Positions 41,741 to 52,387 of a stretch of 64,000 bases of DNA are shown in pieces. Both the position numbers and the translations under genes were made by a program. Positions within the stretch are counted from its first letter, which is position 1. Every line of letters starts with the position of its first letter. The notes below the pieces were generated by a model. It had not been told where the DNA came from, did not search any database, and saw only the letters and a program-made list of their open reading frames with translations. The DNA comes from Microbacteriaceae bacterium VKM Ac-2855 (GTDB lineage Bacteria > Actinomycetota > Actinomycetes > Actinomycetales > Microbacteriaceae), in NCBI GenBank assembly GCA_013204985.1, contig JABMLG010000011.1, positions 62,001-126,000 of the forward strand, in the 5' to 3' direction.

Positions 41741-42096
41741 CGCAGGAGCCCGGACTGCAGCAGCACCGCGCCGAGATAGCCGACGGCGAGCAGCACGGCG
41801 TAGAGCACCGTGATGACCAGACCCGAGCCGGTCGCCCGGTAGCGGAAGGCGCCGCGGCCGATCACGTAGACCGGGGGGAACACCCCCCACAGCCAGTGGA
41901 AACGCTCGTACCGGGCGGATCGCGCGAGCTGCCGCCAGTCGCGATAGGCCAAGTACAGCGCGGCGACGGTGGCGATCGTCGAGACCCAGGTGAGGGCGGC
42001 GCCCGCGAAGATCGTGACGGTTCCGGCGAGCAGCTGCGCGACCACGATCGCCCAGACCCACCGGTCGTCCGTTCGCACTGCGGCTACCTCGCTCAC
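41737..42096 (-). CDS. Small membrane protein, upstream copy of a paralogous pair
   Basis: The 119-residue protein has three to four predicted helices (WVWAIVVAQLLAGTVTIFAGAA, STIATVAALYLAYRDW, LVITVLYAVLLAVGYLGAVL) and HWLWGVFPPVYVIGRGAFRYR, similar to the downstream paralogue. It ends with the ATGA overlap that starts its partner. I do not recognise a family. The GTG at 42094-42096 starts MSEVAAVRTD. The tRNA-Ala gene lies about 130 bases upstream. Confidence 0.68.
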   Translation of the reverse strand: MSEVAAVRTDDRWVWAIVVAQLLAGTVTIFAGAALTWVSTIATVAALYLAYRDWRQLARSARYERFHWLWGVFPPVYVIGRGAFRYRATGSGLVITVLYAVLLAVGYLGAVLLQSGLLR

Positions 42097-42223
42097 GGGC
42101 CCCCTCCGATCGGTTCCACCGTACCCGCCGGCCGACGGGGGAGCCGCCGGATGAGAGCCGCTACGCCGATAGCAAAAGCCCAGGATCTCGCGCTGTTCGC
42201 GGATCCCGGGCTCGTGTCACCTG

Positions 42224-42296
42224 TGGAGCCTAGGAGATTCGAACTCCTGACATCCTGCTTGCAAAGCAGGCGCTCTACCAACTGAGCTAAGGCCCC
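42224..42296 (-). tRNA. tRNA-Ala (anticodon TGC)
   Basis: The minus strand starts GGGGCCT and ends AGGCTCC-A, a 7-bp acceptor stem with one G-T pair, and has TAGCTCAGTTGG in the D-arm, CTGCTTTGCAAGCAG as anticodon stem and loop (TGC) and GTTCGAATC in the T-arm. CCA is not encoded. It follows tRNA-Ile on the same strand. Confidence 0.96.
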
Positions 42297-42330
42297 GAGG
42301 GGATCGGCACCCGCAGGTGCCTCAACCAAA

Positions 42331-42352
42331 AATCCCCGGGTACCCGGGGATT
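42331..42352. terminator. Palindromic hairpin between tRNA-Ile and tRNA-Ala
   Basis: AATCCCCGGG (42331-42340) and CCCGGGGATT (42343-42352) are exact inverted arms around TA, with A-rich and T-rich flanks. It lies between two tRNA genes on the same strand, so it may be a terminator or a processing signal. Confidence 0.65.
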
Positions 42353-42362
42353 CTTGTTTGTG

Positions 42363-42436
42363 TGGGGGTACCAGGACTTGAACCTGGGACCTCTTCATTA
42401 TCAGTGAAGCGCTCTAACCGCCTGAGCTATACCCCC
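42363..42436 (-). tRNA. tRNA-Ile (anticodon GAT)
   Basis: The minus strand starts GGGGGTA and ends TACCCCC-A as acceptor stem, with TAGCTCAGGCGG in the D-arm, CTTCACTGATAATGAAG for the anticodon arm (GAT) and GTTCAAGTC in the T-arm. CCA is not encoded. The tRNA-Ile, tRNA-Ala pair follows gyrA and DUF3566, an order found across Actinobacteria. Confidence 0.96.
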
Positions 42437-42516
42437 GGGGGATTGGCCCCCGTTGGGCCGGATGAGACTCTACCGGACTCTACCGGAAGTTCCTAATCGG
42501 CCACGGCATCCGTCGG

Positions 42517-42927
42517 CTACTGGTTGGTGAAGCCGACCAGGAGGCCGCCGGTGATCTTGACGCTGAGGTTGTACAGCAGCGCGACGATCGCGCCGAGCGC
42601 GGTGGTCACGATGGTGTTCAGCACGGCCACGACGACCGCGAAGCCCATCACCTGCGGCAGCGAGATGACGCTGTTCAGGTCGAAGGCCTGAGCGCCCGCG
42701 ATGTCTTGCATCAGACCGTTCACCTGGGTGAAGACACCGGTCTGGGCCAGCACGGTGTAGACGAGGTAGACCACCACGATCGTGATGATCGCCAGGGTGA
42801 GGCCCACGAGGAACGAGAGCTTCACCGCCGACCAGAAGTCGACGTACACCAGCTTCAGGCGTACCTGCTTGGCCGCCGGGCTCTTCGCGGACTTCCTGGC
42901 GAGTTTCTCGGCGACGGTGCTACTCAT
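42517..42927 (-). CDS. DUF3566 membrane protein downstream of gyrA
   Basis: The 136-residue protein has two helices ([53 protein letters not shown]) and the DUF3566 pattern [19 protein letters not shown] near the start. It overlaps the last bases of gyrA (8 bases), so expression is coupled. DUF3566 proteins occur beside gyrA in most Actinobacteria and no function is established; a link to division proteins has been suggested. Confidence 0.9.
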   Translation of the reverse strand: MSSTVAEKLARKSAKSPAAKQVRLKLVYVDFWSAVKLSFLVGLTLAIITIVVVYLVYTVLAQTGVFTQVNGLMQDIAGAQAFDLNSVISLPQVMGFAVVVAVLNTIVTTALGAIVALLYNLSVKITGGLLVGFTNQ

Positions 42928-45520
42928 CTACGGGCTCATCCTTCTCCGACGCTTCAACGGAATCCGTGGCCTCTACGGCGTCGGGAGCCTCGTCCTGGGC
43001 GTCGAGATTGCGTTCGGTGTTCTTGGCGAGGGCGATGATGCGGTCATCCTCCGCGAATCGTGCGAAGACGACCCCCATTGTGTCGCGTCCCTTGGCCGGT
43101 ACCTCGGCCACGGCAGAGCGTACCACCTTGCCGCTGGCGAGAACCACGAGCACCTCGTCGTCCTCATCCGTGATGAGGGCACCGACGAGATCGCCTCGCT
43201 TCTCCTCCAGCTTGGCGACCTTGATGCCCAGACCGCCTCGGTTCTGGGTGCGGTACTGGTCGACGGAGGTGCGCTTCGCGTAGCCGCCCTCGGTCACGAT
43301 GAACACGTAGCCCTCGTCCGAGACGACGTTCGCGTCGAGCAACTCGTCGCCGGCGCGGAAGCTCATGCCGATGACACCCGAGGTCGAGCGGCCCATCGGC
43401 CGCAGGGCGGCGTCGGAGGCGACGAACCGCACCGACATGCCCTTCCGCGACACCAGGAGAACGTCGCTGTCGTCCTCCACCAGCAGCGCCGAAACGAGGG
43501 CGTCGCCCTCACGGAGCTTGATCGCGATGATGCCGCCGGATCGGTTCGTGTCGTACTCCGACAGCGCGGTTTTCTTGACCAGACCGTCGCGCGTGGCGAG
43601 CACCAGGTAAGTCGCCGCCTCGTAGTCGCGGATGTCGAGGATCTGAGTGATCTGCTCGCCCGGCTCGAGCGCGAGCAGGTTCGCGATGTGCTGGCCCTTC
43701 GCGTCGCGACCGGCCTCCTGCAGTTCGTAGGTCTTCGCACGATAGACCCGGCCGGTGTTCGTGAAGAACAACAGCCAGTGGTGCGTGGTGGTGACGAAGA
43801 AATGCTCCACGACGTCGTCCGCCTTGAGCGTCGCGCCGCGAACGCCCTTGCCGCCGCGGTGCTGTTGACGGTAGTTGTCGCTCCGCGTGCGCTTGAGATA
43901 GCCGCCACGAGTGACCGTGACGACCATCTCCTCCTCGGGGATCAGGTCTTCGACCGACATGTCGCCGTCGAAGCCGAACATGATCTCCGTGCGGCGGTCG
44001 TCGCCGAACTTCGCGGTGATCTCGTCGAGCTCGTCACCGATGATGATGCGCTGGCGTTCCGGGCTGGCGAGGATCGACTTGTAGTCCTCGATCTCGAGCT
44101 GGATCGCGTCGTGCTGCTCGAGGATCTTCTGACGCTCGAGGGCCGCCAGGCGTCGCAGCTGCATGTCGAGGATCGCCGTGGCCTGGATCTCGTCGATGTC
44201 GAGCAGCTCGATCAGGCCGGTGCGTGCATCCTCGACCGTCGGCGAGCGGCGGATGAGGGCGATCACCTCGTCCAGGGCATCCAGCGCCTTGAGGTAGCCG
44301 CGCAGGATGTGGATGCGCGCTTCGGCCTCGTCGAGCAGGTACTGCGTGCGGCGCACGATGACCTCGACCTGGTGGTCGACCCAGGCGCGGATGAAGCCGT
44401 CGAGCGAGAGCGTGCGCGGCACACCGTCGACGATCGCGAGCATGTTCGCGCCGAAGTTCTCCTGCAGGGGAGTGTGCTTGTAGAGGTTGTTCAGCACCAC
44501 CTTCGCCACAGCGTCGCGCTTGAGCACGATGACGAGTCGCTGACCGGTGCGGCCGGAGGTCTCGTCGCGGATGTCGGCGATGCCGGCGACCTTGCCGTCC
44601 TTGACCAGCTCGGCGATCTTGATCGCGAGGTTGTCGGGGTTGACCTGGTAGGGCAGCTCGGTGACGACGAGGCAGACCCGGCCCTGGATCTCCTCGATCG
44701 AGACGACGGCGCGCATCGTGATCGAGCCGCGGCCGGTGCGGTAGGCGTCGTGGATTCCGCGCACGCCGAGGATCTGCGCGCCCGTCGGGAAGTCGGGGCC
44801 CTTGATGCGCTGCATCAACGCCTCGAGCAGCTCTTCTCGCGTGGCTTCGGGGTGCTCCAGCGCCCATTTCGCTCCGCTGGCGACCTCGCGCAGGTTATGC
44901 GGCGGGATGTTCGTGGCCATACCGACCGCGATGCCGACGGACCCGTTCACCAGCAGGTTCGGGAAGCGCGCAGGCAGAATCGCGGGCTCGCGGGTGCGAC
45001 CGTCGTAGTTGTCTTGGAAGTTGACGGTGTTCTTGTCGATGTCGCGGACCATCTCGAGCGCCAGAGGCGCCATCTTGGTCTCGGTGTATCGCGGCGCCGC
45101 GGCGCCGTCGTTGCCCGGAGAGCCGAAGTTGCCCTGTCCGAGCGCGAGCGGATACCGCAGCGACCACGGCTGCACCAGGCGCACGAGCGCGTCGTAGATC
45201 GCGGTGTCACCGTGCGGGTGGAACTGCCCCATCACGTCGCCGACGACGCGAGAGCACTTCGAGAACGCCTTATCGGGGCGGTAACCGCCGTCGTACATCG
45301 CGTAGATCACCCGGCGGTGCACGGGCTTGAGCCCGTCGCGCACCTCGGGCAGCGCGCGGCCCACGATCACGCTCATCGCGTAGTCGAGGTAAGAGCGCTG
45401 CATCTCCAGCTGGAGATCGACCGGTTCGATCTTGTCGTGTCCGTGGATCACGACGCCGGTCTCGGTGACGATGTCCTCGGACTCGTCGGGACCGGTCGTG
45501 TTGTCGCTTTCGTCTGCCAT
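42920..45520 (-). CDS. gyrA: DNA gyrase subunit A
   Basis: The 866-residue protein has the breakage-reunion domain with [10 protein letters not shown] (residues 101-110), [10 protein letters not shown] with catalytic Tyr145, and a C-terminal beta-pinwheel with the GyrA box QQHRGGKG. The position that in Escherichia coli is Ser83 is Thr106; this is a natural residue in several groups and gives no clear evidence of quinolone resistance. A Glu/Asp/Val-rich tail follows the pinwheel. ATG 45518-45520 gives [10 protein letters not shown]. It follows gyrB on the same strand after 67 bases. Confidence 0.98.
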   Translation of the reverse strand: MADESDNTTGPDESEDIVTETGVVIHGHDKIEPVDLQLEMQRSYLDYAMSVIVGRALPEVRDGLKPVHRRVIYAMYDGGYRPDKAFSKCSRVVGDVMGQFHPHGDTAIYDALVRLVQPWSLRYPLALGQGNFGSPGNDGAAAPRYTETKMAPLALEMVRDIDKNTVNFQDNYDGRTREPAILPARFPNLLVNGSVGIAVGMATNIPPHNLREVASGAKWALEHPEATREELLEALMQRIKGPDFPTGAQILGVRGIHDAYRTGRGSITMRAVVSIEEIQGRVCLVVTELPYQVNPDNLAIKIAELVKDGKVAGIADIRDETSGRTGQRLVIVLKRDAVAKVVLNNLYKHTPLQENFGANMLAIVDGVPRTLSLDGFIRAWVDHQVEVIVRRTQYLLDEAEARIHILRGYLKALDALDEVIALIRRSPTVEDARTGLIELLDIDEIQATAILDMQLRRLAALERQKILEQHDAIQLEIEDYKSILASPERQRIIIGDELDEITAKFGDDRRTEIMFGFDGDMSVEDLIPEEEMVVTVTRGGYLKRTRSDNYRQQHRGGKGVRGATLKADDVVEHFFVTTTHHWLLFFTNTGRVYRAKTYELQEAGRDAKGQHIANLLALEPGEQITQILDIRDYEAATYLVLATRDGLVKKTALSEYDTNRSGGIIAIKLREGDALVSALLVEDDSDVLLVSRKGMSVRFVASDAALRPMGRSTSGVIGMSFRAGDELLDANVVSDEGYVFIVTEGGYAKRTSVDQYRTQNRGGLGIKVAKLEEKRGDLVGALITDEDDEVLVVLASGKVVRSAVAEVPAKGRDTMGVVFARFAEDDRIIALAKNTERNLDAQDEAPDAVEATDSVEASEKDEPVDE

Positions 45521-45587
45521 GTGTCTTTTCTCTTACGTTCGCGCGCGTCTGATGAGCTTCGGCCCGCGGGGCGGGCTGTATGCCGGA

Positions 45588-47684
<2,097 letters not shown>

Positions 47685-47806
47685 TCAGCTCGCCGCTCGT
47701 TCCAGATGTACTGCGACGCTCCATTCTACCGTGAAAGGGCCACGCGGCGAGGCGCTACGCGGCGATCTGCGAGCCGATTGCACCGCGGTTGACCGAAAAT
47801 GTGTCC

Positions 47807-48310
47807 CTAGCCGTAGGTGTCGCGCGGACCACGCCCTGGGATCGAGCGGGGGCCGCGTTTCCAGGTCGGGACGTCGGGTCCCTGAAAACGGATCGCGTCG
47901 ATGCCCGCCTGCGGATGGTTCACGGCGATGTGGTTCATGATCTCGACACGCATCAGTCGGAGCTGGGTCGCCCAGGCCGTCGAGTCGCACGCCACCGTCA
48001 GTACGCCGTCGACCACGCCGAGCGGCTGCGAATGCTTCGCGGTCTCCTCACCGGCGATCGCGGTCCACGATGAGATCAGATCAGACTGGGCGAGCGGGGC
48101 CGTCCAGCCCAGCGTGCTGGTGAGAGAGTCGAGCACGTCGCCGAGATCATGCGGATCGCGTCCGCGACCGAATGCACGGCCCGCTCCCGCCTCCTCCTTC
48201 GGAGCCGCCTGCTTGGAGCGACGGGGGGCGTCGCCGCCGAAGACCTGCTTGAGGTGGCGGTAGACCGAGGCGGCCTCCGATTCGGCGACCGGCTTGCGCT
48301 TGTCAGTCAT
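47807..48310 (-). CDS. dciA: DciA-like (DUF721) replicative helicase loader
   Basis: The 167-residue protein has a charged N-terminus and the C-terminal DUF721 region (DVLDSLTSTLGWTAPLAQSDLISSW, LTVACDSTAWATQLRLMRVEI). In bacteria lacking DnaC and DnaI, DciA loads DnaB on the chromosome at the origin. It overlaps the end of recF by 8 bases and is followed by gyrB. The C-terminal KH-like fold is complete; the linker AAPKEEAGAGRAFGRG looks disordered. Confidence 0.9.
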   Translation of the reverse strand: MTDKRKPVAESEAASVYRHLKQVFGGDAPRRSKQAAPKEEAGAGRAFGRGRDPHDLGDVLDSLTSTLGWTAPLAQSDLISSWTAIAGEETAKHSQPLGVVDGVLTVACDSTAWATQLRLMRVEIMNHIAVNHPQAGIDAIRFQGPDVPTWKRGPRSIPGRGPRDTYG

Positions 48311-49577
48311 CGTCCGACACCGGCGGGTGCGGAGCAACCGGCTCCGTGTCGACAGGCACCGTGTCGACCAGCTCCGTGTCGACAGGCACCGTGTCAGGCG
48401 TCTCCTCCGTCTCGATGACCCGGCCGGCCTCGATCCGCACGGTGTGAGCCGCGAGCGCAGAGGGCACGTCGTCGAAGACCGCTGCCGTGATGAGCACCTG
48501 CTCGTAGTCCGCGACGGTGAGCGCGAGACGCTCGCGGCGGCGGGCATCCAATTCGGCGAAGACGTCGTCGAGGATGAGGACCGGATCGCCGGTAGCCGAA
48601 TCCCGTCGAAGCAGCTCGGCCGCCCCGATCTTGAGCGAGAGGGCGAACGACCAGCTCTCGCCGTGGCTGGCGTATCCCTTGGCCGGCAGGCCGTTCAATT
48701 CGAAGAGCACGTCGTCGCGATGCGGTCCGACGAGCGAGATCCCCCGCTCGAGCTCCTTGCGTCGGACGGATGCGAGCGCCGCGCGGAACTCCACCGAAAC
48801 GGTCTCGGGAGTCGACGCGGGCGCATCCGTCACCGCGACGACCTCGGAACCGTATTCATCGTCCTCCTCGACCGCCCCCTCGATACTGAGCCGGGGTGTC
48901 AGAACGGGGTGCTGGTCGGCGCCGGCGACCGCCTCGTACGCTGCGCGGACCAACGGGCTCAATTCGGTGATCAGATGCGACCGGCTCAGGATGATCTCGG
49001 TGCCGAGTGCGACCAACCGCTCATCCCAGATGTCGAGGGTGCTCAGCTTCGACGAGTCCTTGACGCCGGTGGCCCGCGCCGACTTCAGCAGGGTGTTGCG
49101 CTGACGCAGCGCGCGGTCGTAGTCGGATTGCACCGCGCTCATCCGGGGCGATCGCAGCACGATGAGCTGGTCGAAGAACCGTCGGCGAGCCGAGGGGTCT
49201 CCGCGGATGAGCAGCAGATCCTCTGGAGCGAAAAGGACCGAGGAGAAGTAGCGCGGCAGTTCGCGGGGTTTGATGCCGCCGCGGTTGATCTGCGCCCGAT
49301 TGGGTGAGGAGCGGTTGATCTGCACTTCGGCTAGCAGTTCGCGGTCGCCGTTGCGCAGGCGAGCGCGGATGACCGCCGCGTCGCGACCGGCGCGGATCAT
49401 CGCCTGATCGCTCGAGACGCGATGCGAGCCGAGCGTGGAGAGGTAGCCCAGGGATTCGACCAGATTCGTCTTGCCCTGACCGTTGCGGCCGACGAACAGG
49501 TTCGGCCCTGGCACGAGAGCGATGTCGGCGCTCTCGTAGTTGCGGAAGTCGGTGAGCGCGAGCTGCGTGACGTGCAT
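48303..49577 (-). CDS. recF: DNA repair protein RecF
   Basis: The 424-residue protein has the RecF ATPase: LALTDFRNYESADI, GRNGQGKTN as Walker A (residues 30-38), a signature and Walker B region (GDPVLILDDVFAELD) near residue 350. It is longer than most RecF (about 360-400) because of a 38-residue acidic tail from about residue 387, with repeated PVDTE and LVDT units. RecF loads RecA at gaps with RecO and RecR. It is between gnd and dciA. Confidence 0.94.
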   Translation of the reverse strand: MHVTQLALTDFRNYESADIALVPGPNLFVGRNGQGKTNLVESLGYLSTLGSHRVSSDQAMIRAGRDAAVIRARLRNGDRELLAEVQINRSSPNRAQINRGGIKPRELPRYFSSVLFAPEDLLLIRGDPSARRRFFDQLIVLRSPRMSAVQSDYDRALRQRNTLLKSARATGVKDSSKLSTLDIWDERLVALGTEIILSRSHLITELSPLVRAAYEAVAGADQHPVLTPRLSIEGAVEEDDEYGSEVVAVTDAPASTPETVSVEFRAALASVRRKELERGISLVGPHRDDVLFELNGLPAKGYASHGESWSFALSLKIGAAELLRRDSATGDPVLILDDVFAELDARRRERLALTVADYEQVLITAAVFDDVPSALAAHTVRIEAGRVIETEETPDTVPVDTELVDTVPVDTEPVAPHPPVSDDD

Positions 49578-49629
49578 CCGCGCCTCCCTTCTCCACTCCG
49601 CCGACCCCGCCCCCGCGGGTCGAGGGGTT

Positions 49630-49675
49630 GCCGATTCTTTGACGCGGCCGTCTTCGGCCGTGTCAAAGAATCGGC
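49630..49675 (+). terminator. Long hairpin upstream of recF, near gnd
   Basis: Arm 49630-49650 (GCCGATTCTTTGACGCGGCCG) is complementary to 49655-49675 with one mismatch, around TCTT. The stem is 20 bp or more. It lies between gnd and recF on the minus strand. GTCAAAGAAWCGGCAA in its right arm also occurs at 1859-1874, next to the 170-bp repeats, so it may be a dispersed repeat. Confidence 0.75.
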
Positions 49676-49744
49676 AAACCCCGAGTACCCGCGCGGAACG
49701 ACACGCGCGCAGCGCCGTGTCGCGGGTTCAGCTCTCAGACGAGG

Positions 49745-50632
49745 CTAATCGACAGCCTTGACCGAGTGCCCACCGAACTGGTTGCGCAGAGCGGCGACGG
49801 CCTTCATAGCCGGCGAATCCTCTTGACGCGAAACGAAGCGCGCGAAGATCGATGCCGAGATGGTCGGCACCGGCACGGCGTTCGCGATGGCCTCTTCGAT
49901 GGTCCAGCGGCCCTCGCCCGAGTCCTGCACATAGCCCTCGATGTGCTCGAACTCCGGGTCCTGCTCGAGCGCGCGGACCAGCAGGTCGAGCAGCCAGGAG
50001 CGCACGACGGTGCCCTTCTGCCAGGCCTTGAAGGTGCCGGTGACGTCCTTGATGATGTCCTTACGGGTGTCGAGCAGCTCGTAGCCCTCGGCGTACGCCT
50101 GCATCAGCGCGTACTCGATGCCGTTGTGCACCATCTTCGCGTAGTGCCCGGCGCCGACCTCGCCCACGTGCACGAAGCCCTCCGCGCGGTCGCCCTCGGG
50201 ACGCAACGCGTCGAACACAGGCATCGCGTACTCGACGAGCTCCGCGGGGCCACCGACCATCAGTCCGTAGCCGTTCTCCAGGCCCCAGACTCCGCCCGAG
50301 ACGCCGGCGTCGATGTAGTGGATGCCCTTCGGCTTGAGGAGCGCGTCGTGCTTGAAGTCCTCGGTGAAGCGGGAGTTGCCTCCGTCGATGATGAGGTCGC
50401 CCTCGCTGAGCTTCTCGGAGAGCTCGGTCACGACGCTGTCGGTGATCGGGCCGGCCGGAACCATGATCCAGACGATGCGAGGGGCGGGGAGCGCGGCGAT
50501 CATCTCATCGATGGAGGCGGCGTCCGAGACGTCGGGATTGCGGTCGTAACCGGTGACCTCGACTCCCTTGCTGCGGAGCCGCGAGCGCATGTTGTCGCCC
50601 ATCTTGCCGAGTCCGACGAGTCCGATGTGCAT
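49745..50632 (-). CDS. gnd: 6-phosphogluconate dehydrogenase, decarboxylating (short YqeC type)
   Basis: The 295-residue protein starts MHIGLVGLGKMGDNMRSRL, an NAD(P)-binding Rossmann motif, and contains DGGNSRF and YIDAGVSGGVWGLENG, as well as GHYAKMVHNGIEYALMQAYAEGY with catalytic Lys. The short length (about 300 rather than 470) is the GntZ/YqeC-type, usually NAD-linked. It makes ribulose 5-phosphate from 6-phosphogluconate. Its place between dnaN and recF is frequent in Actinobacteria and has no obvious functional reason. Confidence 0.95.
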   Translation of the reverse strand: MHIGLVGLGKMGDNMRSRLRSKGVEVTGYDRNPDVSDAASIDEMIAALPAPRIVWIMVPAGPITDSVVTELSEKLSEGDLIIDGGNSRFTEDFKHDALLKPKGIHYIDAGVSGGVWGLENGYGLMVGGPAELVEYAMPVFDALRPEGDRAEGFVHVGEVGAGHYAKMVHNGIEYALMQAYAEGYELLDTRKDIIKDVTGTFKAWQKGTVVRSWLLDLLVRALEQDPEFEHIEGYVQDSGEGRWTIEEAIANAVPVPTISASIFARFVSRQEDSPAMKAVAALRNQFGGHSVKAVD

Positions 50633-50747
50633 GGTGAACCTTCCGTGGAGGGATTGGCCGGCGGGCGAGCGCTCGTCGGGAGCGGTGAGTCGCGGCGCTG
50701 CGAAGGGGATGGATGCAGGGACGGGACGGCGCCCCCGAGGGGAACGG

Positions 50748-51899
50748 TCAGCGCAGCAGCAGGTTCGGCTGCAGCAGGTAGCGGTAGCTGTCGTTGCCGG
50801 GCTGCTCGCGCGAGGTCTGCGCGGTGATCAGCACCGGGCCGGGCTTGTTGGGGTTGTCGGTTTTCGTGAACGCGATGCGCACGAACTCGGAGTGCACGGC
50901 TGCGAGACCATCGAGCAGGAACTGCGGCTTCAGCGAAACGATCATGTCTCCGCCGGTGACGATCGCGTCGATCGCCTCGGAGGCCTGAGCCTGCTCGGAG
51001 CCGATCGCCTCGAGATTGAGACCGTCCTGCGTGAACGTGAACCGCAGGGCCGCCTCGCGCTCGAGCACGAGGGAGACGCGGCGCGTGGCCTCGATCAGAT
51101 CGCTGGTCGACATCACCGCGTAGTTCTCGACATTCTGGGGGAAGAGGCGCTTCACGGGCGGGAAGTTGCCCTTGATCAGCAGCGACGTGACCGTCTTCTT
51201 GTCGGCGGTGAATGCGATGAGTTCGCGCTCGTCGCGGTTGGTGATCGCGATCGAGACCGTGCCGGAGTGGCCGAACGTCTTGCCGACCTCCTGCAGGGTG
51301 CGCGCCGGTACGAGCGCGGTGAGCGGCTCGGTGGGCGCGGCGTTGTCGCCGTTGTCCCAGTCGATCTCGCGCACGGCGACGCGGTAGCGGTCTGTCGCGA
51401 CGAGCCCGATCGTGTTCTCGGTGACCTCGAGCTGCACGCCGGTGATCACGGGCGTGACGTCGTCGCGCGAAGCGGCGACGGCGACCTGCGAGATCGCCGC
51501 GGAGAACGCGTCCGCCGGAACGAGACCGGTCGAGGCATCGATCTCGGGGATGCTCGGGTATTCCTCGACAGGCATCTGCAGCAACGTGAAGTGCGCGGAT
51601 CCGCAGGACACGGTCACCCGCGACTCCTCCGTCGCCACGCGCACAGGTGCGTTCGGGAGCCGCGAGGAGATGTCGGCCAGCAGCCGGCCGGAGACGAGGA
51701 CGGTGCCGGTTTCTTCGACGTCAGCGGCGATCTGCGTCTGCGCCGAGACCTCGTAGTCGAACGATGAGAGCGTCAGGCCTTCACTGGTCGCCTCGATCAG
51801 CACGCCCGAGAGGATCGGCAGCGTGGTGCGCTGCGGGAGGAGCTTCACCGCGAAGGAGACGGCCTCACTGAACACATCTCGATTGGCTTGGAACCTCAC
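50748..51899 (-). CDS. dnaN: DNA polymerase III beta sliding clamp
   Basis: The 383-residue protein starts MRFQANRDVFSEAVSFAV (GTG 51897-51899, preceded by AGGGG) and has the three repeated clamp domains (LPILSGVLIEA, VITGVQLEV, QFLLDGLAAV). C-terminal NLLLR ends the third domain. The clamp encircles DNA and is the binding site of many replication and repair proteins, including NucS. The frame is open upstream but without homology. The gene lies on the left side of the origin. Confidence 0.97.
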   Translation of the reverse strand: MRFQANRDVFSEAVSFAVKLLPQRTTLPILSGVLIEATSEGLTLSSFDYEVSAQTQIAADVEETGTVLVSGRLLADISSRLPNAPVRVATEESRVTVSCGSAHFTLLQMPVEEYPSIPEIDASTGLVPADAFSAAISQVAVAASRDDVTPVITGVQLEVTENTIGLVATDRYRVAVREIDWDNGDNAAPTEPLTALVPARTLQEVGKTFGHSGTVSIAITNRDERELIAFTADKKTVTSLLIKGNFPPVKRLFPQNVENYAVMSTSDLIEATRRVSLVLEREAALRFTFTQDGLNLEAIGSEQAQASEAIDAIVTGGDMIVSLKPQFLLDGLAAVHSEFVRIAFTKTDNPNKPGPVLITAQTSREQPGNDSYRYLLQPNLLLR

Positions 51900-52387
51900 G
51901 CGGACACCCCTGACGTAGTGCAGACACAGACAGGTGCCCATGCTACTCGCCCGCTGGATTCGTGTCGTTCGGTGCGCCTTTGGCGCCGGGACGATCGAGC
52001 CCTGCACACAAGGTTGTCGGCCGGATGTCATTCCAGAGAGATCTTGGTTAACAGTGTTAACGCCTGTGGAAACTGTGGAAAGCGCCGCTAACACCTACTC
52101 CCGACTGGGAACCACAACCGTGTGATCTGTGGAGGGGCTGTCGGATCGTCGGTGGAGGCGCTGTGGAGAGATTCCGGGGCGAGAGCCCGACTCCACAGCT
52201 GCCGTGGATCCGCTCACACCGTCGAGCCGGTTGTCCACAGTTATCCACAGGTTGTGCACACGTGTGGAAATCGACCGAAAACATTTCCCGGCGCGCAAAT
52301 GAATCGTTTCATTCGGAAGTCCGCGTGCACCGACATGGCCGACGGCGGGGCAGTGACGAGAGACGAGGAGGAGAGGGAGCGCCGTTG
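51900..52387. other. Replication origin region oriC (dnaN-dnaA gap)
   Basis: This 488-base gap has several DnaA boxes: TTGTCCACA (52231-52239), TTATCCACA (52241-52249), weaker TTGTGCACA (52252-52260) and TGTGGAAAT (52263-52271), and TGTGGAAAC (52065-52073) next to TGTGGAAAG (52074-52082). GGTTAACAGTGTTAAC (52046-52061) is AT-richer. The three tightly spaced boxes at 52231-52260 resemble the core of an actinobacterial origin. No gene is seen. Function is inferred from gene context and boxes. Confidence 0.85.

Noticed and set aside
42920-45520. Thr at the GyrA position equal to E. coli Ser83 as quinolone-resistance mutation
   Set aside because: Thr or Ala is natural at this place in several lineages, so without relatives no claim can be made.
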